A program made the translations under genes and the position numbers. Below, piece by piece: positions 1 to 5,974 of a DNA stretch of 6,564 nucleotides. Source of the DNA: Oscillospiraceae bacterium (GTDB taxonomy: Bacteria; Bacillota; Clostridia; Oscillospirales; Oscillospiraceae); contig JAISTA010000222.1 in the NCBI GenBank assembly GCA_031272845.1, positions 1 through 6,564 on the forward strand, read 5' to 3'. Numbering within the stretch: position 1 is the stretch's first letter; each line of letters opens with the position of its first letter. Under the pieces are notes generated by a model. That model saw only the letters and a program-made list of their open reading frames with translations. It was not told where the DNA came from and ran no database searches.

Positions 1-996
1 CGCAAGCACGAGCGCCCGCGTTTCTCCGCTGGTCGTCATAACGACCGCAATCAGACCCAAAAGCGTGCTTACTACATACATTATAACAACTGCCTGCTTC
101 TGTGTCAACCCAACCTCAAGCAATCTGTGGTGCAAGTGCTTTTTGTCCGGCGACATCGGGTTTTGCCCCTTTAATACGCGGCGGCAGATTGCGATAACCG
201 CGTCTATCAGCGGCAGACCGATTACAAAAAACGGCACCGCAAACGACACGACGGCATAAAACTTAAACAAACCCGTTATTGAGACAGTGGACAGGACAAA
301 GCCCAGCAAAAGCGCGCCGGAGTCGCCCATAAATATTTTTGCGGGGTTAAAGTTAAACGGCAGAAAGCCGAAGCAAGCGCCGGCGATTGCGGCGGCTATA
401 ACCGCGATATTAATGTCAGAGACTAAAAGCGCGATTATAAGCGTTGTGACTGAGGAAATTGCGGAAACGCCGACCGCAAGGCCGTCCAGCCCATCTATCA
501 GGTTAACCGCGTTTGTTATGAGAACAATCCACACAACCGTTATTATATAGCTCAGTACAGGGCCGAACATCAGATAGCTTCCGCCAAAAAACGCCAGCGG
601 ATTTGCAAGCCCGCCTATGACAATACCGTGTTCGCAGGCAATAACGGCCGCGATTATCTGCACAATCAGCTTTGTCACGGCGGTAAGCTCAAACACATCG
701 TCCAGCGCGCCGATGGCGACAATAACCGCGCAGCCTATCAGTATTCCGCGCAGCTGCCTGTTAAGCTCCGCAAAGAACACAACTCCGCAGATAAAGCCGA
801 GAAATATCGCAAGTCCGCCGAGGCGCGGCACAGGCGACGTATGCATTCGACGCATATCCGTCGGCACGTCTACCGCGCCTGTTTTAACAGCGAAATACCG
901 CGCGACCGGAGTTGCGCAGAAAGCAACGCCGAACGCCGCTAAAAGCGTGAGCGCAACGCGCAGAATTATTTGTGTTTGTTCGGGTGTAAACGGCAT
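1..996 (-). CDS. WecA/TagO-family undecaprenyl-phosphate GlcNAc-1-phosphate transferase, C-terminus cut off by the window edge
   Basis: Membrane enzyme that transfers a sugar-1-phosphate (usually GlcNAc-1-P from UDP-GlcNAc) to undecaprenyl phosphate, the first step of teichoic acid or other envelope glycopolymer synthesis. I translated the minus strand by hand: 332 residues with no stop, running off the left edge. It is hydrophobic throughout, with about ten likely membrane segments. Family motifs appear in order: MRRMHTSPVPRLGG (48-61), the Mg-binding DD pair (99-100), NAVNLIDGLDGLA (162-174), FMGDSG (222-227) and the HLHHRL loop (287-292). The ATG at 996 is fixed as the start because an in-frame TAA lies five codons upstream with no NTG codon between. 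No good Shine-Dalgarno sequence precedes it. It follows trpS by 34 nt without a terminator, so it is probably the last visible gene of the aminotransferase operon. WecA, TagO and TarO cannot be separated by sequence alone; a Gram-positive host would favour TagO. Family certain, exact polymer unknown. Confidence 0.93.
   Translation of the reverse strand, partial: MPFTPEQTQIILRVALTLLAAFGVAFCATPVARYFAVKTGAVDVPTDMRRMHTSPVPRLGGLAIFLGFICGVVFFAELNRQLRGILIGCAVIVAIGALDDVFELTAVTKLIVQIIAAVIACEHGIVIGGLANPLAFFGGSYLMFGPVLSYIITVVWIVLITNAVNLIDGLDGLAVGVSAISSVTTLIIALLVSDINIAVIAAAIAGACFGFLPFNFNPAKIFMGDSGALLLGFVLSTVSITGLFKFYAVVSFAVPFFVIGLPLIDAVIAICRRVLKGQNPMSPDKKHLHHRLLEVGLTQKQAVVIMYVVSTLLGLIAVVMTTSGETRALVLA
80..108 (-). 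promoter_or_regulatory. Consensus extended -10 sigma-A promoter inside the TagO-like coding sequence, firing leftward
   Basis: On the minus strand TTGACA (103-108), a 17-nt spacer and TATAAT (80-85) are present, with TG at the extended -10 position just before TATAAT. Transcription would start near position 73 and run out of the window. The boxes fall on TagO codons 297-306, so the gene encodes protein and promoter in the same bases. It would serve whatever lies downstream of the transferase gene, or a transcript from that gene's 3' end. The match is seen directly; activity is inferred. Confidence 0.7.
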
Positions 997-1030
997 ATTT
1001 TGAGGTCTGCTTTATAAGGGGCGCGGGTTC

Positions 1031-2038
1031 TTAAAGCGCGACAAATCCTACCTTTTTGTATACCTTAGACAGCAGCCTTTGCGCTCGTCTTTGCGCACGC
1101 GCCGCGCCGTCGCGGTAAACCGTCTCGAGATATGTCTTGTCGGCAAGGAGCTTTTCCGCTTCCTCGCGTACGGGGCGCAGCGTTTCGACAACCGCCTCGC
1201 CAACCGCTAATTTGAAGTCGCCGTAGCCCTTGCCGGAAAAATCGGACTCAATTTCAGAAAAGGCTCTGCCGGTGCAGGCCGAGAGTATCTGGATGAGGTT
1301 TGATATGCCTGGCTTTTCCTTTGCGTCAAACCGAATCTCACTGCCGGAATCCGTCACCGCGCGCTTAAAGCGGCGCATAATGTCCTCCGGCTTATCGAGA
1401 ATTGAGACGCACCCGCCCGTGTCCTCTTCAGACTTGCTCATTTTGTTTTCGGGGTATTGCAGGCTCATAACACGCGCACCGGTTTTCGGCACATACGCCT
1501 CCGGCAGGGTGAACACGTCTCCGTAAATGGAGTTAAAGCGCTGCGCAATGTCGCGCGTTATCTCAACGTGCTGGCGCTGGTCGTCCCCGACGGGCACCAG
1601 ATCCGCGTTATATATAAGGATGTCCGCCGCCATAAGAACGGGGTACGTAAACAGGCCGACGTTTATATTGTCCGCGTTTTTGGCGGATTTGTCCTTAAAC
1701 TGCGTCATCCGCGTCATCTCGCCGAACATTGCGTAGCAGGACAGCACCCAGGAAAGCTCCGCATGCTGCGGCACGTGGCTCTGGATAAAGATAGTATTCT
1801 TTTCGGGGTCAAGCCCCGCCGCAATGTATTGCGCAAGCTGCTCGAGTGTGCGGCGGCGCAGTTCCGCCGGATCCTGGCGCACTGTTATCGCGTGCATGTC
1901 CGCAAGCATATAGTAGCACTCATAGTCGTTTGCGAGCTCAACCCAGTTTTTTATCGCGCCGAGGTATGAGCCGAGCGTAAGCGTGCCCGTCGGCTTGATT
2001 CCCGAGAGTATTGTTTTCTTTGTCTGCTGCTGTTCCAT
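1031..2038 (-). CDS. trpS: Tryptophanyl-tRNA synthetase (TrpRS), cytoplasmic class Ic
   Basis: Charges tRNA-Trp with tryptophan using ATP. The 335 residues match the usual 330-335 of compact bacterial TrpRS. The HIGH-type ATP motif appears as TLGSYLG (21-27), as in the Bacillus TLGNYIG form. GEMTRMTQFKDKS (106-118) and DLVPVGDDQRQH (146-157) form the tryptophan pocket region, with Asp146 likely contacting the indole NH. KMSKS is intact at 199-203. An in-frame extension upstream to 2134 is possible, but it would overlap the YjbR gene and has no family counterpart. The ATG at 2038 has AGGAAA a few bases upstream and begins exactly where the family does, so I chose it. The gene lies 16 nt after the YjbR-like gene and 34 nt before the TagO-like gene. 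The operon leader is too short for a T-box, so tryptophan-responsive T-box control is not evident here. Nothing is missing or broken. Confidence 0.97.
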   Translation of the reverse strand: MEQQQTKKTILSGIKPTGTLTLGSYLGAIKNWVELANDYECYYMLADMHAITVRQDPAELRRRTLEQLAQYIAAGLDPEKNTIFIQSHVPQHAELSWVLSCYAMFGEMTRMTQFKDKSAKNADNINVGLFTYPVLMAADILIYNADLVPVGDDQRQHVEITRDIAQRFNSIYGDVFTLPEAYVPKTGARVMSLQYPENKMSKSEEDTGGCVSILDKPEDIMRRFKRAVTDSGSEIRFDAKEKPGISNLIQILSACTGRAFSEIESDFSGKGYGDFKLAVGEAVVETLRPVREEAEKLLADKTYLETVYRDGAARAQRRAQRLLSKVYKKVGFVAL

Positions 2039-2042
2039 AGGC

Positions 2043-2048
2043 TTTCCT
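2043..2048 (-). promoter_or_regulatory. Ribosome binding site of trpS
   Basis: AGGAAA on the minus strand, ending 4 nt before the ATG at 2038 (6 nt counted from the AGGA core). It supports that internal ATG over the longer in-frame reading that runs up into the YjbR-like gene. Confidence 0.6.
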
Positions 2049-2054
2049 TGGCAT

Positions 2055-2456
2055 TCAATCGGAACGGCGACGCGTTCCGCGTATTTCTTTTTGTATGTAT
2101 TTCGGGTATTTTGCGACGACCGTTTCGTACGCAAAATCTATCATTTCCAGTACTTCAGCGTCCGGCACCGCGCCGCTCAGGCTCACCGTGTTAAAATGCG
2201 GCTGCTGCACCGGCGGGCAGTGGTACCCGCGCACGATTGCGCCGGGATACGCGTCCCGATAAAATTCAGCCGACACGGGAGTACAGTTCAGCGTGACCTT
2301 AGGCTCGCCGTGAAGCGTAAACGGCTGCGCGAATATCCTGCCCTTTTCCTGCGACGGCGCTTTTACCTTTACGACAGGCACGCCGGGGTCAAACGGATAA
2401 TCCAAATACGCGCCGGGCTTTTTCAGGCAGTAGGCGATGATTTGCTGATGCGTCAC
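2055..2456 (-). CDS. YjbR/MmcQ-family small protein
   Basis: A 133-residue protein of the YjbR/MmcQ (CyaY-like fold, sometimes called double-wing) family; the biochemical role is unknown and DNA binding is only proposed for the family. Recognisable parts are the N-terminal helix that reads into LDYPFDPGVPVVKVK (18-32), a middle block with FTLHGEPKVTLNCTP (46-60), the GYHCPPVQQPHFNTVSL segment (77-93) and a C-terminal helix with IDFAYETVVAKYP (106-118). The start is a GTG at 2456, only 6 nt after the aminotransferase stop. The nearest purine-rich stretch (GGGAAG) abuts the start codon, so translation is probably coupled to the upstream gene. The lysine/arginine-rich tail (KEIRGTRRRSD) is basic. 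The place between an aminotransferase and trpS suggests operon hitch-hiking more than a shared pathway. Confidence 0.88.
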   Translation of the reverse strand: MTHQQIIAYCLKKPGAYLDYPFDPGVPVVKVKAPSQEKGRIFAQPFTLHGEPKVTLNCTPVSAEFYRDAYPGAIVRGYHCPPVQQPHFNTVSLSGAVPDAEVLEMIDFAYETVVAKYPKYIQKEIRGTRRRSD

Positions 2457-2462
2457 TTCCCG

Positions 2463-3659
2463 CTACGCCTTGCGCAAGCCTAAATCACTCGCGAGGGCGG
2501 CGAATGCCGTCAGACTCCGCTCTATCATATCGCGCGACACGCAGTAGGCAATCCGCACATAGCCGGGGCAGGCAAAGCTTGTTCCGGGAACAAACAGGAT
2601 ATTGTATTTTTTCGCCGCCGCGACAAACGCCTTGTCGTCACTGCCGGGCGCCTGAACCCAGAGGTAAAACGCGCCGTCCGGCCGCACACACTCATAGCCG
2701 AGAGCTGTCAGTCCCTCGAAAAGAAGCTTTCTGTTTTCCGCATAGCCCGAAATTGCGGGCTCCTCGCTGAGCACCCGCGCAACCGCAAGCTGCATCAGCG
2801 CCGGCGCGTTCACAAAGCCCATAACGCGCGTTGCGATGCTCATTGCGTCGAGCAAAAGCGCGTAGTCCTCCGCGCCGGGGCGAACCGCTATGTAGCCTAT
2901 GCGCTCTCCCGGCAGAGACAGCGACTTTGACCACGAGTAGCACACGAGCGTATTCTCGTAGAAATTCGCGGAAAACGGCTGCGCCGCGCCGTCGTACACA
3001 AGCTCGCGGTAAGGCTCGTCGGAGATTAGGTAAATCGGATGCCCGTATTCCTTTTGCTTTTGTGTTAGCACATCTGCGATTGCGGTAAGCGTTTTCTCGC
3101 CGTAAATCACGCCCGTCGGGTTATTCGGCGTGTTGATTATCACGGCCTTTGTTTTGTCTGAAATAAGCGCGGCAAACGCCTTTTCGTCGGGCAAAAAGCT
3201 CGGCGGGTTCGGAGGTACGACCTTTAGCACCCCGTCGTAATTCGCGACATAGTTGCCGTACTCAACAAAGTACGGCGCAAACGCCAAAATCTCGTCTCCC
3301 GGGTTCAGCAGCGTTTTCAGCACGACGTTCAATGCGCCCGCCGCGCCGACAGACATAATTATCCCGGCCGGCTCATATCCCGACCCGAACCGGGCGTTCA
3401 GATTCTCGCTGACCGCGCGGCGCACAGGCAAAAAACCCGCGTTTGACATATAACCGTGGACGTCGGTCGAAAGCGTGTCGTCAAGCACGGCGCGGACTGC
3501 GCCGTCAAGTGACGGCGGCGCGGGAAAATTGGGGTTTCCCAGTGAGAAATCAAAGACATTTTCGCGCCCGAACCGCTCGGCAAGGGCGTTGCCCTCTTCA
3601 AACATTGCGCGTATAACGCTGTTATTTTGCGCAAGGCGCAGCATTTTTTCAGAAATCAC
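2463..3659 (-). CDS. Pyridoxal-phosphate-dependent class I/II aminotransferase (AspC/AAT-like)
   Basis: A fold-type I PLP enzyme of 398 residues, the normal length, moving amino groups between an amino acid and a 2-oxo acid in the cytoplasm. The diagnostic series is present: SLGNPNFPAP (39-48) substrate loop, VGAAGALN (104-111) binding the cofactor phosphate, NTPNNPTG (176-183), SDEPYRELVYDG (213-224) with Asp214 for the pyridine nitrogen, SWSKSLSLPGERIGY (242-256) with Lys245 as Schiff-base lysine and Arg253 for phosphate, and GYVRIAY (366-372) with Arg369 for the substrate carboxylate. The start is a GTG at 3659 with GGAGAG 7 nt upstream; the in-frame ATG at residue 6 is too far from that site. 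It is the first gene of the leftward operon, directly behind a strong promoter. Substrate specificity cannot be read from sequence; an aspartate or broad-range aminotransferase is the usual annotation. Confidence 0.94.
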   Translation of the reverse strand: MISEKMLRLAQNNSVIRAMFEEGNALAERFGRENVFDFSLGNPNFPAPPSLDGAVRAVLDDTLSTDVHGYMSNAGFLPVRRAVSENLNARFGSGYEPAGIIMSVGAAGALNVVLKTLLNPGDEILAFAPYFVEYGNYVANYDGVLKVVPPNPPSFLPDEKAFAALISDKTKAVIINTPNNPTGVIYGEKTLTAIADVLTQKQKEYGHPIYLISDEPYRELVYDGAAQPFSANFYENTLVCYSWSKSLSLPGERIGYIAVRPGAEDYALLLDAMSIATRVMGFVNAPALMQLAVARVLSEEPAISGYAENRKLLFEGLTALGYECVRPDGAFYLWVQAPGSDDKAFVAAAKKYNILFVPGTSFACPGYVRIAYCVSRDMIERSLTAFAALASDLGLRKA

Positions 3660-3666
3660 GGCAATA

Positions 3667-3672
3667 CTCTCC
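3667..3672 (-). promoter_or_regulatory. Ribosome binding site that fixes the GTG start of the aminotransferase
   Basis: GGAGAG on the minus strand lies 7 nt before the GTG at 3659. The alternative ATG at codon 6 would be more than 20 nt away, so the GTG is preferred. Confidence 0.75.
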
Positions 3673-3694
3673 GGGAGCCTAAATTACTATGTTA

Positions 3695-3723
3695 ATGATA
3701 GCACAGACGGCGAAAATTGTCAA
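3695..3723 (-). promoter_or_regulatory. Sigma-A promoter of the aminotransferase-yjbR-trpS-tagO-like operon
   Basis: Minus strand TTGACA (3718-3723), a 17-nt spacer and TATCAT (3695-3700), with TG one base before the -10 box (extended -10). Predicted start of transcription is near 3688, giving a leader of about 28 nt that carries the ribosome binding site and little else. No operator palindrome or attenuator fits in that leader. Confidence 0.85.
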
Positions 3724-4235
3724 GCGGTGCAGAGGCGACCTTGAGGCGGGGCGCAAGCGCTGTCCGGGGCAAAGCTGCTGTTCGGGGAATTGCTTTGACT
3801 TTGCGGCGGGCGCACCCATACATCCGCGCCGCCGAAAACGCATACGCTCCCAAAACAATCGCTGCGCATTAGCGGACAAAAACAGCGGAGGAAGGTAAAA
3901 TAAACACATGAACACCACAACAAGCACAGCAAGAGAAAGCAAAGAACGGCGATGACCGGAAAGCGGACGGCCAGATGAAAACGGACACCATAATTCCGGG
4001 ACGCAGCGCGTATTTCTCCGGCATTGCCGGAAATCATACGCACTTGCCCCAAAGCGTTACGCGTATCCGCAAGAAACGCGACAGTTAACCCTGAAAATGT
4101 ATAGTCAAACCACTTAAAAAGCGACACGGATTTGCGAGGATATTTTTCGGATTGCCAGGAGGAGCGCGCAGGCGCGTCATACCCCGGCAGGGACGACGAC
4201 ACAGCAATGCGGAAAATAGACCGCAAAGCCGGAAC
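3724..4235. other. Intergenic stretch without a supportable gene
   Basis: About 510 nt between the leftward promoter and the transposase remnant. Open frames on both strands show no family resemblance. The longest, on the minus strand through 4496, reads antisense across the remnant. It contains one copy of the dispersed 49-nt repeat and a small perfect palindrome (TCCGGC-att-GCCGGA, 4017-4031). I looked for the zinc-finger and first-Asp part of the IS1-type transposase in the three plus frames near the remnant and did not find it. Confidence 0.6.
3753..3801 (+). repeat. Dispersed repeat, copy A
   Basis: By hand alignment 37 of 49 columns match positions 5927-5974 with one gap, same orientation. 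Shared blocks are GCAAGCG-TGTCCGG at the left, CTGCT in the middle and TGCTTTGACTT at the right. It sits 30 nt behind the -35 box of the leftward operon. No stable hairpin is obvious inside it. Confidence 0.6.
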
Positions 4236-4538
4236 GCGAAAAAGTACTGCACTGACGGATATTTTGGGTACTGCGACGCAGCGTATTGGGGCGAACACAT
4301 GCGGAATGTGCGCGACAAAAGCGACACATTCACGGTTGAGGGTGTGAACGCTGTTTTGCGGCACTACATCCCTGTTTTGGCTCAGAAAAGCCGGTGCTTG
4401 GCGAGAAAACTCGAGACGTTGTTCGCAGTTATGGCGGTATTCGTCGATGCGTACAACAAGCTTGGCACCGCAAAATCGCGCTGGCGCGCGTCGCACGGGA
4501 GGGGCGAATTACCTTTTGGCTTGGTCGACTTCCTTTAG
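4236..4538 (+). pseudogene. C-terminal remnant of an IS1-type DDE transposase
   Basis: The frame gives about 100 residues closing at the TAG at 4536-4538. It shows the end of an IS1-type transposase: YCTDGYFGY with the second catalytic Asp (codon 4254), GEHMRNVRDKSDTFTVEG with the catalytic Glu (codon 4338), then VNAVLRHYIPVLAQKSRC and KLETLFAVMAVFVDAYNKLG, the conserved tail in which the transposase binds its core DNA. The N-terminal zinc-ribbon/helix-turn-helix and the first catalytic Asp are missing: upstream of 4236 the frame stays open but becomes arginine- and proline-rich with no family likeness, and no good start exists. It cannot be an active enzyme. It lies between two divergently transcribed operons, so insertion and decay there would do little harm. 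I could not identify terminal inverted repeats or a target duplication. Family assignment is from remembered motif pattern. Confidence 0.68.
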
Positions 4539-4577
4539 GCGTCCGCTTGGCCTCTACCTATTCTCTGCGCCCCACCC

Positions 4578-4606
4578 TTGACAACGCCCGCGCCGTGTTA
4601 TATAAT
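4578..4606 (+). promoter_or_regulatory. Perfect-consensus sigma-A promoter of the nucleosidase-luxS operon
   Basis: TTGACA (4578-4583), 17-nt spacer, TATAAT (4601-4606). Transcription should begin near 4613, leaving a leader of about 58 nt before the ATG at 4671. It begins 40 nt after the transposase remnant's stop codon, so the insertion did not disrupt it. Confidence 0.88.
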
Positions 4607-4617
4607 TATCGTTAGAA

Positions 4618-4657
4618 AATAAGCGTTTTGCCGCAGCGCGGCGTTTGCGCACTTATT
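4618..4657 (+). promoter_or_regulatory. Foldable 5' leader of the nucleosidase-luxS mRNA
   Basis: Outer arms AATAAG (4618-4623) and CTTATT (4652-4657) enclose an inner stem GCCGC/GCGGC with a 3-nt loop. The outer arm ends directly against the AAGG (4658-4661) that serves as ribosome binding site. An alternative pairing, TAAG (4657-4660) with CTTA (4668-4671), would cover that site and the first base of the start codon. I do not recognise a known riboswitch class. The folding is seen in sequence; a regulatory role is inference. Confidence 0.35.
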
Positions 4658-4670
4658 AAGGTATTTACTT

Positions 4671-5315
4671 ATGACAATTCAGATTTTTCTTTCGGATTTC
4701 GGCGACTTTTCGTTCATAACCGAGCACCTGCTCGCAGGCCGCCCCTACACGCCGGAGCCGCACGGCGTTTACAGGACCACGGCGCACGGGCACGACCTTG
4801 AGCTTATCCATTCCGGCGTGACAGTTCTGCAGTCCGGCGTGACGGTGCAGACTGCCGCAAAGCGCGGCGCAATCGCCCTGCTTCTCGGCTCCGCAGGCGG
4901 CTCGCAGGTCGGGTCGTATAACGTAATCCGCTCGTATTACGACGTGGACTTTCGTCCGTTCCGCCCACGCGGCGAGAGCGAGACAATGCCGTTTTCGGTT
5001 GAGGGTTACGGCAAAATTCCGGGGCTGAGCGGCTTTGATACAGCCGAGAGCATTACCGTGTCGCGCTTTCAGTCCGAGATTCCCGGTGTGCCGGAGATTG
5101 CGGTTCAGGGCGGTCTGCCGCTTTTGTATGACGTTGAGGATTACGGCTTTTTGTACTCCATATCGCGCCTGCCGGAGGAGAAAAAGCCCGCCGCCGCCGC
5201 AGTTCTGCGCACGGTGACCGATTCAGGCGACGCAGGCGACTTTATGGCAAACCTCAAGATAAAGATGATCGAGCTGTACGAAAGAGTGCTTGCGGAGCTT
5301 GTCGCAAAGCTGTAG
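4671..5315 (+). CDS. Divergent MTA/SAH nucleosidase-like protein (phosphorylase superfamily, pfs/mtnN-like)
   Basis: Probably cleaves adenine from S-adenosylhomocysteine (and methylthioadenosine), handing S-ribosylhomocysteine to the LuxS encoded 89 nt downstream. The 214 residues are slightly short for the family (about 230). Visible family features: ELIHSGV (44-50), the phosphorylase-superfamily glycine motif LLLGSAGG (70-77) followed by VGSYNVIRSYYDVDF (80-94), which parallels the VGDIVVSDEARYHDAD part of E. coli MTAN, then DVEDYGFLYS (154-163) with Glu156 at the ribose-binding position, and TVTDSGDAGDF (181-191) with Asp184 where the catalytic Asp of the SD motif belongs. The N-terminal GAMEEE-type motif, carrying the water-activating Glu12 of E. 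coli MTAN, is not recognisable: the start reads FLSDFGDFSF. ATG 4671 has AAGG 9 nt upstream. Superfamily membership is likely. The exact substrate rests mainly on the neighbour, and a purine nucleoside phosphorylase-like or altered activity remains possible. Confidence 0.68.
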   Translation: MTIQIFLSDFGDFSFITEHLLAGRPYTPEPHGVYRTTAHGHDLELIHSGVTVLQSGVTVQTAAKRGAIALLLGSAGGSQVGSYNVIRSYYDVDFRPFRPRGESETMPFSVEGYGKIPGLSGFDTAESITVSRFQSEIPGVPEIAVQGGLPLLYDVEDYGFLYSISRLPEEKKPAAAAVLRTVTDSGDAGDFMANLKIKMIELYERVLAELVAKL

Positions 5316-5328
5316 GGCAAGGCCGAAA

Positions 5329-5378
5329 TTTGCCGGAGCGTTGTATTGCCGTCGGCAAAAAATGCGCATGTCTGCGCA
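5329..5378 (+). promoter_or_regulatory. Competing small hairpins between the nucleosidase gene and luxS
   Basis: CGGCAAA (5353-5359) can pair with TTTGCCG (5329-5335), or its GGCAA with the nearer TTGCC (5346-5350), but not both. A second stem TGCGCA/TGCGCA (5363-5368, 5373-5378) with loop TGTC follows. Read on the minus strand that stem is followed by six T, resembling a leftward terminator, but no leftward gene ends here. On the plus strand there is no proper U-run, so I do not call a terminator between the two genes. Confidence 0.3.
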
Positions 5379-5393
5379 AAAAACAAATTTTTC

Positions 5394-5398
5394 GGGAG
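5394..5398 (+). promoter_or_regulatory. Ribosome binding site fixing the luxS start
   Basis: GGGAG ends 6 nt before the ATG at 5405. A longer in-frame reading from 5330 begins with TTG and adds 25 residues with no LuxS counterpart, so the ATG is preferred. Confidence 0.8.
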
Positions 5399-5404
5399 AA
5401 ACAT

Positions 5405-5893
5405 ATGCAGTTTACAGCAAAAACACCGAATGTCGGCGTTGCGTCCTTTGCAAAGGATCATTTTAAGATTGAGGGCTCGACAATCACCGTTCAGGTTCAG
5501 ACTGTTATAGAGACGCAGGTGGGTGAAATTCCCGTCTATAAGGCTGATATTCGCTTTTTCAAGCCGAATTCCGGCGAATATTTCTACCTGCCCGGCTGTC
5601 ACAGCGCGGAGCACCTGCTCTCAACCGCTATTTACGCGATTCACGGCGCAAAAATCCTCGACCTGTCGCCGATGGGCTGTATGACGGGCTTTTACTGCAC
5701 GTTTTTAGCACCGGAGCTGCTCGAGCATTCCGCGTGGGTGCGCGTTTTTGAGGACGCTCTCGCAATTGAGGAGCTGCCCGGCGCGCTGCCCGAAACCTGC
5801 GGGAACTACCTAATGCACGATGTAATTTCGGCGAAAAAGGCACTGCGGGAGTTTTTGGCGGGGTTCTCGGAGAAGAAGCTTCGGGTGAAGTAG
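5405..5893 (+). CDS. luxS: S-ribosylhomocysteine lyase LuxS (AI-2 precursor synthase)
   Basis: Cleaves S-ribosylhomocysteine to homocysteine and 4,5-dihydroxy-2,3-pentanedione, which cyclises to autoinducer-2; it completes SAH recycling in the cytoplasm. The 162 residues fit the family (157-171). All key positions are present: Ser14 and His19 in VASFAKDH (Ser6/His11 of Bacillus LuxS), Arg50 in DIRFFKPN, metal ligands His66 and His70 with catalytic Glu69 in HSAEH, catalytic Cys92 in SPMGCMTGFY, and the third metal ligand Cys132 in ETCGNYLMH. Between these motifs it departs clearly from Bacillus and E. coli LuxS, so it belongs to a divergent branch. The nucleosidase-like gene lies 89 nt upstream with no terminator, and both probably share the promoter at 4578. 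No convincing terminator follows the stop codon. Whether AI-2 is used as a signal or LuxS serves only methyl recycling cannot be told. Confidence 0.95.
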   Translation: MQFTAKTPNVGVASFAKDHFKIEGSTITVQVQTVIETQVGEIPVYKADIRFFKPNSGEYFYLPGCHSAEHLLSTAIYAIHGAKILDLSPMGCMTGFYCTFLAPELLEHSAWVRVFEDALAIEELPGALPETCGNYLMHDVISAKKALREFLAGFSEKKLRVK

Positions 5894-5926
5894 GTTCGGG
5901 GCGGATATTTAGGTTTGACACATGGT

Positions 5927-5974
5927 GCAAGCGTTGTCCGGAATAATCTGCTCTTTGGGTGGCTGCTTTGACTT
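5927..5974 (+). repeat. Dispersed repeat, copy B
   Basis: Counterpart of the sequence at 3753-3801, same orientation, 37 of 49 aligned columns identical by hand count. Starts 34 nt after the luxS stop. The flanks are not alike. Confidence 0.6.

Noticed and set aside
2039..2134. N-terminal extension of trpS
   Set aside because: The extra 32 residues lie in the YjbR-like gene, are absent from TrpRS proteins, and the ATG at 2038 has its own ribosome site.
3684..3694. T-box or tryptophan attenuator ahead of the trpS operon
   Set aside because: The leader between the predicted start and the GTG is only about 28 nt, far too short for either.
4017..4031. Small palindrome TCCGGC-att-GCCGGA as a terminator or operator
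   Set aside because: Short, isolated, without a T-run, and far from either promoter; a chance event is plausible in GC-rich DNA.
3720..4496. 258-codon minus-strand open frame with a hydrophobic stretch
   Set aside because: It runs antisense to the transposase remnant and through the repeat copy, has an irregular composition, no ribosome site and no family resemblance. It also overlaps the leftward promoter region.
5363..5378. Intrinsic terminator between the nucleosidase gene and luxS
   Set aside because: On the plus strand the 6-bp stem is followed by A residues, not T. The T-run exists only for the minus strand, where no gene ends.
5330..5404. N-terminal extension of luxS from a TTG
   Set aside because: The extension spans the intergenic hairpins and has no LuxS counterpart; GGGAG before the ATG at 5405 settles the start.
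5914..5919. Possible promoter after luxS (TTGACA)
   Set aside because: No acceptable -10 box lies 16-18 nt downstream, and no gene follows.
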